DNA from: Ifrita kowaldi
Lineage: Eukaryota; Chordata; Aves; Passeriformes; Cinclosomatidae
DNA: 64,000 bases
NCBI GenBank assembly: GCA_013398055.1
Contig: VZRS01009624.1
Coordinates: 186,001-250,000, forward strand
Direction of reading: 5' to 3'
The notes below the pieces were generated by a model, which did not search any database, was not told where the DNA came from, and saw only the letters and a program-made list of their open reading frames with translations. Made by a program: the position numbers and the translations under genes. Positions 24,485 to 35,025 of the stretch are shown piece after piece. How positions within the stretch are numbered: the first letter of the stretch is position 1; each line of letters begins with the position of its first letter.

Positions 24485-24960
24485 TACGGACGTTTCAAAC
24501 AGACATTACTCCAATAGCTCATTACTCACCATATTGCGCCGGGGAAGAGAAGCTACAGACAGTTTTGACAAAAACAGCAATTGCCTAAAAATGTGAAGTT
24601 TCACAGTCTTGCGTGGTCTTAGACGTTTTTAGTCTGGTGAGGAGGACGGGCGCTAACGCCACGCTCAGGGAAGGGTGAATCAGCACGTCTGCTCCGACTG
24701 GGCTGTGCCCCCCAGAGCTCGCACAAGTGGAGGCTCTAATCCTGCCCAGTTCCCTATGTGGATTCAGCACACGTCCAGCCTAATTAAAGGCAGAGTTTAT
24801 CTCGCTTCAGTGTGTTTCAGTAGTTCCTTAAGTACCACACAGAGGTAAGACATTGATCGGGGTGAATCTCCCACTGAGCTGCGGCGTGGCCCAGAGGGAA
24901 GCAAACCTCCAGGGTTCACGCGTCCCAGGAATCTGCTGACTGCCAAGGGGGACGTCGACA
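24485..24960. promoter_or_regulatory. CpG-dense segment (candidate regulatory element)
   Basis: About 22 CpG dinucleotides fall in roughly 475 bases, several-fold above the surrounding DNA. Local clusters are ATTGCGCCGG (24534-24543), GACGGGCGCTAACGCCACGC (24645-24664), GCGGCGTGG (24880-24888), CACGCGTCC (24918-24926) and the palindromic GACGTC within GACGTCGAC (24951-24959). A TAATTAAAG homeodomain-type core lies at 24781-24789. G+C is only moderate, so this is a CpG cluster and not a classic large CpG island. No open frame or splice-bounded exon stands out, so an enhancer or a small alternative promoter is the likeliest reading. Confidence 0.4.
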
Positions 24961-26130
24961 GAGCACATCTGAGGCAGGTTCTGTAATCATTAAATGGTGT
25001 ATCTTGTGCACTGGTGAAAGATCAGGAGTTTTGGAGAAATTATTGACTGGTCACAGCTGACTTGCTTTTCTTTAGCAGAAGGAAATTCAACAGGGAGCGT
25101 ATTTTGGAGTGAGCATGTAGCAGCTCTGAATTTAATGGCTTTCCCTGCTGATCAGACCTTTCTGGCAGTGAGGAGAAGACAGGTTTACTTCCTCCAAGGA
25201 AGCACAGGTTGCTGCAAGTCATCACATTGCTGTGATTCAACTCCTTGTTGGCCAACACACACAAAGCATCCGTGTGTACACAGGCCCTCACACCTGTGCC
25301 TGCCTGGGTTAGAGAAACACCTTCATCATCCCCTTGAGTAAATACATTTCACCCTGTCCAACAGAGCTGGTCTGAGAGCCTAAATAAGGGCAACTGCACT
25401 CTACCAGGCATCAGGTTTTAAAATGATAATAACCCAAACCCTTTTAAAAACCCCCACTGCAAGCTCAGGATGATCCAAGGACAGTCCCAGGGTCCAGGTC
25501 TCCAACCTGACAGCAAAGGTCTCCTTCATGGGTAGATGTGGGGAAGGGAAGAAAAGGCTGTGAGGTAGAAGGAACAGAGAACATGAAGAACACGACTCTG
25601 GGTCATATTCCCTTGAGATTTTACTATTTTACCACCTGCCTACCCGTTTTACAAGCAGATGAAGAACCAACATCAGTTATGGGCAGGAGGAGGCCCAACA
25701 CCTCACAATTAAGTGGTTCTGATAATACGTATTTTCACCTCTAAAGAACACAGAGCGTTCACCCATCATTTTTAAAAGTCTCAAATAAGGCATTTAATTA
25801 GCAGTGGCACTTGCTAATGAACATCAGGCCAGCTCTTTGCTCCTCCACACCATTTCAGACTGCCCTCCACTCCGGCCTATCCTGCTCTGACAGGACCCTG
25901 AACACAGGGACCATTTTGCTGTGGGGAGGCAACACCTACTGGAGGCCCGGCTTCCAACACACATCAAAACCTGCCCAGAGCCAGCAACGTGATTTCCAGT
26001 CCTTTGGCAGACTGCGTTGAAGAGCTCCTCTAGAAACATCTGGCTCATCAGACATGCATCTGGCACACCACTGCCACGTTACTGATGAGGAATGCCTGGA
26101 TTTGAAACATAATGCTTGATACTTAAAATA

Positions 26131-26260
26131 CACCGTTAAACAATTATTTACATTTTATGCAGTTATATTACATTATATAGGTATATAAATTTTATATATG
26201 AACACACACATACATGTAGGTGTGTATGTACATAAATATGCTCTAAAAAAAAATACAAAA
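26131..26260. repeat. AT-rich low-complexity tract with short CA/TG stretches
   Basis: The segment is dominated by A and T, with TTATATTACATTATATAGG, TTTTATATATG, then ACACACACATACATG and GTGTGTATGTACAT. The CA-rich and TG-rich parts are partly complementary. There is no regular long unit. Confidence 0.65.
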
Positions 26261-29115
26261 CCATTTCTTATCTCCTCGAAGGGCAGGAGCAAGGCAGACA
26301 AGGAATTCTAAGCGCGCTACCACGGAGCCAGTCCAACCTTGGCAACTCAAGCAATGGAAACAGAGTCACTTTTTTCTACCACATCAGAATTATGGTTACT
26401 GACCAAAAAATTAACAGGGGTCCTTATTTTTAAAAACACTAAAGGAGGGATCCCAAATAATGCCTTCAAAACTGTACAGAAAGGATTGAAATCGAGATAT
26501 ATCTGCTTCTGCACCACAGTTACTTCCCTTGCTAATACCTAGGGCTCAAAACATGTTTTGATCACCAGAGGACCAGCCAGGCATTTGACTTCAAAGTACA
26601 GTGAGCTGGAGCCTGCCCTCAGGTTAGATGCTCAGTGAAATTAACTTTTGATTAAGTCCTGTATTTAATGTCTGTGACTCCTCAAAAGGTCAGCCTTTGT
26701 GAGTGTGCGAGTTTTCCGAGTCAGTGGCTTCCGAAGGAAGGACTGCATCCTTCCCCCCACCGTCTCTGGCACGGCTTTCCACCTGAATTAAGAGATGCTC
26801 ATGTTTCTGACATCAGCTATGTCAGTGCTGCTTAAGAATAAAAACAATTAGAAGAAATTCTACTCCCCTCTCATTGGAGGTTTCACCTTCTTTGAAGGAG
26901 GAGGTCTGATGTTGCTGTAACAATCAATCCAGGATAAAGAACAGGCTTCATTTATCTTAGTCATTTAAGAGGTTTAAAGTGGTGGTCTTTAGATCACAAG
27001 CAACAATATCATGTTTATCCTAAAAAAATAGATTAGTGAGGTTCCTGGGGGCAGGATACTGCCCAGGCTGTGGGAGCCCCGAGTTCAGGTGGGGGCTCAG
27101 TGAGGAGGTGCAAAAGGAAGAGTCTCCAGCAGAAGAGATGGGCAGAGTTGAAAGCACTCCAAGAGAGGGAAGAACCCAAGGCACTCCCCCTTCGCAGCTA
27201 TCAGGACTAGAAAAACCTTCCCAACTATGTAGTTTGTTAAAGTTTTCTATAGGAAAAGAAAGCAAAATGATCAACGCCATCTTCAGAAAAAGCTCCTCTT
27301 CCAGTGAAACTGCTCTGGGGCTTAGGAGGGAGTGGAGTTTTCCACTGAGCTGCTCCATCCTCACCTGCCCTGGCTGAGGACAAAGCAAAGCTATTTCAAG
27401 CCCTCAAGTTCAGTCTTAGACACATCTGCTTCATTTTCTGTAATACCAAGTGACATCACCTCCCTTCCCCTACTGCTGCATCAAAAAGATGGGAAAAAAG
27501 CTGCCTAGAACACTGGAAAATTCCCATGGGAGCAAGACGCACAATTTCGTAAACCGATGATAATAAATACGTAGGTTTCTAGTCCCAAACCACCCAGCTT
27601 TCCTGTACACCACATACATTATCCCTGCTTATCTTTTTGACTTCATAAAAGCTCCAAACATCACACATTTGTGCAATTTTGACACAAAACCTGCTTAACA
27701 AAGTCAGCGGACGCAGGGATGCAAGAGGCAGAGCTACAGGTTGTAGGAATGGGATTTAAAAGAAGCATAGGATAAATTTGACAATTTATGTCCACATCAG
27801 AAAGCTCTTCTGGATCTGAAGAAGTTCAAAAGTTCACATGAACTCTGTTTCCAGGAGCTATATTGTGGTTATAATTCTGACAGTTTTTCTATTAGGGCAT
27901 GGGGCTTTTTTTTAATCAGAAATACATTAATACATATTGTAGTCTCTGCAGTACATTACAAGCTTAAAAATAAATGGACAAAAAATATTGATGGCTTTTT
28001 TTTTTAACCAACTAAAAAATAAAAACCCAGCCAGCAGCCAGCTAATAATCTTATAATAAATTCAGCTCTGCATTCTCCAGCTCTTCTTTTTTCAGTCACA
28101 CACCAAGCACTTTTATATGGCACTTTTTGTACTATGAATTTTAATAAAACCAGCAAAAGAATTGGGAAAGAAGCTAATTTTTCTATATGCCTCTGGCAAA
28201 CAGGAAGAATTCAAGAATAAGTTAAAAGATATCTTTCTACTACCGAAAATTCATTTTCCATAACAAGACACTGTCATCTTCCCGAGGAGCCTGTAATTCC
28301 AAGATAAAGATGAAAAGATGTTGTTTTATCATAATGACAAGTATCTGCATCCATATTTATTTTGTGCTCCAACATCACCGTACAGTTTGTATTGTCATGG
28401 TACATTGGAAAGTGGGAAAACATTTAGCTCTTTCAATAACAAGAGAATAAAGGATAAAGTACCCAACAGAAATAGCATAGCACAACCATTTCCAAGTGTC
28501 CCTAGGAAAATATCTGACCCACATAGAGGGAATACAGAATGTGGTTTGCCTCCTTGCAACTGCTTTTTCCATTTTCCAGGGGCCAGACCATGCATTTTAA
28601 TCACTCAGTAACACAGCTTTCTCCAGCAGGCAGCCACTTTGCTCTAGGTGGATAAAACCAGCAAGCTTCTGGGGGAAAAACCCCAAACCAGGCAGCCAGG
28701 TTAGGATGCCCCAGGTGCCCAGATCTCATCCCACTTGGAAGGTTTAGTGCTACCTGGCCACAGGATCCACAGGACGGGGATGAACACGGGGCAGCAGCTT
28801 GGGGCATGGCAGCCCTGGAGAGGAAGATGGAATTTTGTCAAAAAATCAAACAATAGTGGGAAACTCCTCTCAATAAATGGCTTAATCACTTCTCTGACAA
28901 TATTCTGAGTGGCTGCCTTGGAATGTGTCCCCTGCCTGCTACTCCCTTCTATCCATGTCAGGTGGCATTGTGGCAGTGGCTTAACTTCCCCCTTGTTTAT
29001 AAGATGCTCTGGGGTTATCTTTTCACCTTCTTGTTTAAATAAATTCCAAATGTGTCAGTATCAGTGCCTCTACCACAGATTAATAGAATCAGCCAAAAGG
29101 ATAGCTGACATTTTT

Positions 29116-29129
29116 GTTGCCATAGAAAC
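29116..29129. promoter_or_regulatory. RFX-type X-box-like site
   Basis: GTTGCCATAGAAAC has the RFX half-site GTTGCC, a two-base spacer (AT) and an imperfect second half-site (AGAAAC against the ideal RGYAAC). RFX winged-helix factors bind such sites, for example in ciliary and MHC class II promoters. Nothing nearby shows a promoter, so function is unproven. Confidence 0.35.
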
Positions 29130-31129
29130 TGGTCATGATGTTACACAGCTTGTCTAGTTCCCATTTGCCATATATCTAGCCAGCTTCTGAACACGGTCCC
29201 CTTTTGTTTCACGAGGAATTACATTAAAATATAATTCCATCTTAGTTCAGTCCCCATTCTGTAGCAAAGAGGATTATAGAATATTAAGATACTTCCTAAG
29301 GAAAGTGCAAAGTGATGATAATATTGCTGCGTGGCTTATGTGCATTCCAGATTAAAAGAAAAAGAAAATACAAGTGGAGTAATTTATCCCAGAGCCCTAT
29401 ATCCCAGTTATCCTCCATTCAAGTATCTCCATCAGCTTCAAATAAACAGGCATTTCCTCACTGAACCTCAAAGTGGATGTACTTCAAATGACTGTACAAC
29501 AAAAATAAAAAGACATTAGTGGAGATATTTTTTAATACACCATCAACATTTTCCTGCATAATGCGTAACCTTCTCAGTGCCGCTATCAGGCTCCCTCTCC
29601 GCAGAGGCATCGCAGCCTCGAGAGAAAACCACTCACATAGAATTAAGATGTGAAGTTTCAGCACTTAGCGATGCAGTGGGGATGGATATTGTGCCACAGG
29701 GCACTGTACACTCGGAGAAAACGCAAAGCAACTCAAGCAAGAGCAATATCTAAGGACTCTGAACTGCCATGGTCCCGTTGTACCTCTCCCAGACACACCA
29801 GTTCCTGCTGCTTTAGAGGAGCCCATTTGCTGATACAGAGCTTAAGGTGAGAAGTGGATTTCAGGCCGATCGTTTTCTCCTTCTTTTTATTATACATGAA
29901 AATTAAAGGGACAGGCGAAGGCGCCGAGCTCCATCTCACCGGGTGCTGCACAAACAGATGGCAGCTCCTGCTCCAAAGGGATTTATTCCTGCCAGAACAG
30001 CAGCACCTGCACATCTCTGTGGTCATCCAAACCCCCATCCTGGCTACTTTCATTTGCAGGTATTTTGTCACAGTCACCACTACCAAGACCTAACCCCACT
30101 CTGCAATAATCCCAACACTGAGGTCAGTCCTTATTTATGCCACCAAGCACCGTTTTGGTTGGATTTTCACTGTTCAGGCAAGCAGATGCCACTCGTCACC
30201 ATGGCCAGGGACTTCCCCGAGCTGCTCTGACCATGAGCACAAGCAGAGGGGTGAAGCTGAACAGAAAATCCTCCCCATTTGCCATACTTTTAAGTGTGGT
30301 CATCGTGAACAGTCTCTCAGGGAGTCCCATCATTGCAGCCATGCGAGAAATCCCTGAAGAATCTGTTTTACTTCACCCAGGAACACACAAGGAGCCACTG
30401 ACAGATGTCAGATATTAAGCAAAAATTTTGCCCTGAGCAAAGCACTGGATGCTTAGGCTTACACGTGGCATGTCACAGCCTGGGACTGGAGATATTCATG
30501 CCCAGCATCAGCCTTTTCTTCTCCCTGAAGTTCAGGATTGTGTTCCACTCAGGCACAGCAAGAGCGAGCATGTGCTGCTGGCAACTTCCAGGGTGCCTGC
30601 AGAGGGTCCCACAAAGCAGCCCCACATCTGCCAAGCAGTATTCCTGTTTTCCTCCCTGGATGGGAACAGATGAGATGATCTGAGTGCCTCACAGGATGTC
30701 AGAGGAGCGGGAGAGCTGCAGCAAAGTCCCTCTCTGTGTCACTCCACTAAAGAATTCAGCCACAAAGGCCGGGTGGCAGCCGGTGCTCACACGGTGTGTG
30801 GTGTGGCAGTGGAGAAAGGGGAATTCATACGAGGTTTGTTGAACCCACAGCCTCTCTGCAGCACTGGAGGAGTCCTAAGAGCTGGTAAATGAAGTGCAAG
30901 GAGCTGTGGGAACTACAGGCTCTTCCCATGGTTGAAAGCAAGCTTGGCATAGCCCTGGAAGCACCACAGTCAGCCACTCTCCTTCCCAAGGGAACCCAAA
31001 AGCCACAGAGGCCCCCACCCTTTTGAGCAGCGCCCAACAGAGAAACTGCATCAGTTCAACCCCAATCCAGCCTGGAGTAATTCACATTCCACAGCCACCA
31101 CCCAAACATCTCTTTCCAAATACTCCATT

Positions 31130-31360
31130 CTCATCATTTGTACAGAAGAAGAATAAGAGGGACGACAGGGCATAATGAGGTTTGTCGAACAAGGCAAGCT
31201 GCAGAGGAGGATCTTGTTGTCTTAAATTCCCTGGGTTTGAGGATCAGGTTAATTTTGCATGCCTGGTTGCATCAGCACGTTGAGTTATGCAATGTAGCAA
31301 GCTGTCGCACTGTACAAAGCATGACGTATCATCTCATTGATGCATGAAATTAAAAAGATG
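31130..31360. promoter_or_regulatory. Possible conserved noncoding element
   Basis: A compact cluster of motifs: GTTAATTTTGCATGC (31238-31262 area, homeodomain and octamer-like), TTATGCAAT at 31285-31293 (C/EBP-like), TGACGTATCA at 31322-31331 (ATF/CREB-like), then TTGATGCATGAAATTA. Retained CpGs (ACGACAGG, TGTCGAAC, GCACGTTG, CTGTCGCAC) in otherwise CpG-poor DNA fit constraint. Conservation itself cannot be seen from one sequence. Confidence 0.3.
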
Positions 31361-31865
31361 TGGTTTGCTGGGTCACCCACAGATTGACTGAAAAATCAAG
31401 TTGTGTTTATCTCCTTTTAATTATGTTTAAAATTGCAAAAAGGCGGAAAAGGAAAAAAAAAAACCAGGATTGTTCAAATACCTGCTCAGCCATTAATGGT
31501 AAATAATTCCAGCAGTCAACACTAGGAGTAGGTGCAGCAGTGTGGGGATTTTCCTGCTGGTTTTGGCAGCACACCGGGGAAGAAATCATGATGCTTGTTC
31601 ACCCACCCCAGCAAGGAAAGGAGCAGCCTTTATGGGACACCCCAGAATGGCAGGAGGCTGCTCCAGCTGGGAAGGGCACACTGCTTCTTCCAGGTGGAAA
31701 ATACCTCTGTTACCAAACCCTGGTTGTGAGAGTCTAGAGAGGAACCACGGGCACCCCAGTGCTGGGCAGGAGAGTTCACACTACTGAAGCTACAGCTGTT
31801 CTTCAAACACTTAGCTCTCCCTCACCTGGCCCAAGAAAACAAACATTTTAGCTTAGTTAGAAGAA
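31361..31865. other. Unique noncoding stretch
   Basis: No gene or repeat family is recognised. An A-rich run of about 12 bases lies near 31453-31463. Confidence 0.55.
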
Positions 31866-31950
31866 CAGTGGAAAGTGTCCCTGCCCAAGGTGTGGGGGCT
31901 GGAATGAGATGATCTTTAAGGTCCCTTCCAATCCAAACCATTCCGTGATA
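31866..31950 (+). mobile_element. CR1 LINE, extreme 3' end
   Basis: Sense phrases: CAGTGGAAAGTGTCCCTGCC, GGGGGCTGGAATGAGATGAT, CTTTAAGGTCCCTTCCAATC, CAAACCATTCCGTGATA. About 85 bases of CR1 remain; the octamer tail has been lost. Confidence 0.9.
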
Positions 31951-32794
31951 AAATAGGCATAATCTTTGCATAAACTTGCATTCTTGAAGCACCAGAGAGG
32001 GCAGCAGGTCAGCAATCAGTGGAACAAAGCTCTTAGATGTAGACTATGGGCTCTCTGCAGCAGGAGCCTAAATATTCAGAAAAAGAACCCAGTCTCAGTC
32101 ACAGCACAGTCTGGGTGCTGTGAGACAGAGCACAGCCTGGAAATCCAGCAGTAAAGGCAGAAGTGAATGCAAGAAGTTAAAAAAAGTCACTGCAGCTGTA
32201 GGAATAAGCCTGGTCACCTCATCTCTGCTGAGGAGAGAGGAAGGAGGAGATTTCCCATGAAACAAGGATCCAGCAGGATGGAAAGCATCTACACTGCACT
32301 CAGCAAACACTGGACATGTCACCTGTGCCTCGCCCTGGCACCCTGCAAACACAAAATCTCAACTTTGTAAACTCCACTATCGGCTTCATGAGGAGCAGAA
32401 ACAGGCAGCAGATTTCAAAAACAGTTTAGTAAGGGTGGAACTGCAGGAAAGGATGAGGCTGTTTGGTTTTGGTGGGGGTTTATTCCTCCCCTCTTAAAGA
32501 AAGCAGGAGGGAAGGAACAGGCAGAGCATCAAAGAGAACAAAAATGAAGTTCTCCCAGCTCTTTTTGTAGGGAATGTTGGACTTTGCTCAACAGAGGCAC
32601 AGTGGCTGGCAGAAGATGCAGCAGATTCATGCGTTACCTTCCTGGAACATAAATTATCCCTCCCACAGGAAAGGAGACAAGAAGTAAAAATTAACTTAAA
32701 AAATTTATTACTGTAATAATTTTTAAGGACTTTCAGAACCTACTGGGCTTCACTTTGGGATGAGGGTGGGATGCCAGTGGTGCCCAATGCTGAT

Positions 32795-32808
32795 GTTGCC
32801 GTGGCAAC
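32795..32808. promoter_or_regulatory. Perfect RFX X-box inverted repeat
   Basis: GTTGCCGTGGCAAC consists of half-sites GTTGCC and GGCAAC, exact reverse complements separated by GT. This matches the ideal RFX dimer site (GTNRCC, 0-3 bases, RGYAAC) at every informative position. A perfect 6+2+6 match is rarely expected by chance in 64 kb. Immediately downstream, AACAACTTGTTGC adds a further partly symmetric sequence. No promoter or exon is visible nearby, so a distal regulatory role is the likeliest if any. Confidence 0.5.
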
Positions 32809-33829
32809 AACTTGTTGCTGGACATAGAAATAAAAATGCTCTGTCACTTTTGAGACTACAGAATCAGTAATTGCCAGGGTAAAACGAGAGTTTGTTTTCC
32901 CATATCATATCTTGTAATTTACTAATCAAACCCACACCATTAAGACCAGCTCACAGACAAAGCAAGGTTTTTTCCCCCATGGATGACACAGATCCCTTGG
33001 AGCTGTGCATCACTTAAATCCCATTTTAACCTGGTGTGGGGCAGCCAGTGGTCCAGGGCCCATAAATTTGCTTCTGCACAGTGGAAATATGTTTTTGCCA
33101 TCCATGGGTAAGATGGTATTTTTATGTACACATCCCTGTCCTGTTTTAATAGGAACTAAAGCCATTGAGAAAGAAAACACAGAGGAGAAATACAATGAGG
33201 TAGTATTGTAAAAATACAGTTTAAAATGTTACAGGAGTTTTCCCACTCATGCAAAGCACTGCTCAGATCAGTGCAGACACTGATCCTTACTAAAACCATG
33301 CTCCTGGCACAAAGTGCAAAACTGCCTGTAACACACCTAAGAACCACACAGATCCCTGTGAAACTCCAAGCTTTTCCAAAACACTAACTGGAAAACCAGA
33401 TAATTTAAATATCTGGCCTAAATGACTTCACATAACACTGCAAATAGATATTTCAACTTTTTCTTTCCATCTATTCTCCCTCTCCTTCAGCAAACAAACC
33501 AATTCAATCTAAGGAAGAGATGAGAAAAATACAGAGCCTGAAGCACTATCTGGAGTCAGAACTGCACCACATGAGGTGGCCCCAGCTGGGAAAGCATCTC
33601 CTGACTTACAGCAGGGTCTGCTCCCCCCAAACCCGCCCATGACAGAGAGGACACAAGGACAGCTTGAAACCACTGCCACTTGCCCCCTCAGATTGTTATT
33701 TTGGCTTTATCCCCCCCAAGAGAAGTGACAAATAACCTTTTTTCTCCCTGTGTCCTCTGCTAATCATCCAACATTTCCATATCTCGAGTGGAGAGCTGGG
33801 AGGTTAATGAGATGCAGCAGTCACATCTG

Positions 33830-33935
33830 CAGCCTAAACACACCGGAATCATTCCGATGAGTCACGTATTTATAGCAAGGGGTTGCTATTATTAGAAACA
33901 TAATTAAGAGCCTGAGATTCATATGCACAACTCTA
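33830..33935. promoter_or_regulatory. Possible regulatory element (AP-1 and MEF2-like motifs)
   Basis: Within 50 bases lie the near-palindrome CGGAATCATTCCG (33844-33856), an exact AP-1/MAF core TGAGTCA (33858-33864), and GTATTTATAG (33866-33875), one base off the MEF2 consensus. AT-rich sequence with homeodomain-like TAATTAAG follows at 33900-33907. CpGs are retained in both GGAAT repeats and in GTCACGTA. Function is inferred from motif density only. Confidence 0.3.
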
Positions 33936-34990
33936 AATCTACTTGAATGGAAGAACATGCAAGTACCCCAAAGCAGAATTTATCCAGAATTTTATCCTCA
34001 GATAAAAATAGGCTGGGTCTTTGGCTGCGTAGAGTTTTTACAGGAAAAAGGAAGGAGAAAAAAATCAGGTTTAGTGTGTCCAACAGGTAGCCAAAGAAAT
34101 TAGTTTTGAAAGCCCTGAACCTGGCTGCCATGAAACTCAGAGAAAAATTATAATGTTTTTTGTCATAACCAATAATCAAGAAAAATAGATTAGTGGCTTT
34201 TAGAAAAGTACAAAGCAATAAAATATGCAGAAACTCATTAATTTATCTATTATGCAAGAGGCTGTGAATCATAACCTTTTGTATTGCTGGAAAAGAAACA
34301 TTAAGCAAGAGGTTTGGATTGCAATAAAGCACATAAGTAGCATCTAATATGATGCAAGAGCTATAATATGATAAAACATATCCTTGTCTTCCAAGAAATT
34401 CCATTATAATGGAACATTTCTCATTTTGATAACTTTATCTTGAGACAAAAAAAAATAATTTCTGACACTGAGCATCTGCTTTAAGGAAGCCTAAAAAAAT
34501 GTTTCAAACAATGTCCATTTAGCTGCCTGCTAATGCAAAAGATATCCCTCACTGCATCTTGCAGTGCTCGTTTTCCTTCCCTTTTAACTGGGAATGACAG
34601 TAAATTTTGCTAATTTTGAACATGGACCTCAAGTGTGGTCACTTCACTTCTGCCATTTCCACACTAATAAATGCATTATGAGAGTTTAGAATGAATTACT
34701 AGGCAGAGTTTGACTTCTGACTGGGAATCTTATTAAAGCACAGCTTCAGGGAAAGGTTTTTAATGCTGCTTAAATTGTCATGGCAGTTTTTACAGATGGT
34801 GTGGTAGTTTCCCCCCCTCTTACTTTTTCCTGTCCAGTTTCAGATTAAACACGGGGTATTGAGCAGTTTATGCAAAGTGAAGGAACCCACATCCTTCCCC
34901 TGCCATCCTCCATCCCTCTCACATGCAGCTCAGGGTTTCCATCCTGGCTTTTAAAGGTTTTTCCAGTGTTGAACTTTGTCATTCAATCTC

Positions 34991-34994
34991 ATTT

Positions 34995-35022
<28 letters not shown>
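34991..35022. repeat. (TA)12 microsatellite forming a perfect 32-bp palindrome
   Basis: Twelve TA units at 34995-35018 are flanked by ATTT and AAAT, so the whole 32 bases equal their own reverse complement. Such sequence can extrude a cruciform and is length-variable. The next 80 bases stay AT-rich. Confidence 0.9.

Positions 35023-35025
<3 letters not shown>

Larger units (their letters stand above)
24966..31129. other. Unique noncoding stretch
   Basis: No gene is recognised over about 6 kb. 26130-26255 is AT-rich low-complexity sequence with TATA words and a short ACACACACATAC stretch. 27890-28060 is also AT-rich. An RFX-like site lies at 29116-29129. Open frames reach 122 codons, overlap on both strands and have no recognisable domain. 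Confidence 0.55.
31951..34990. other. Unique noncoding stretch with two motif-bearing sites
   Basis: No gene is recognised. It contains a perfect X-box (32795-32808) and a possible regulatory segment (33830-33935). 33890-34450 is AT-rich. Open frames reach 99 codons. Confidence 0.55.
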
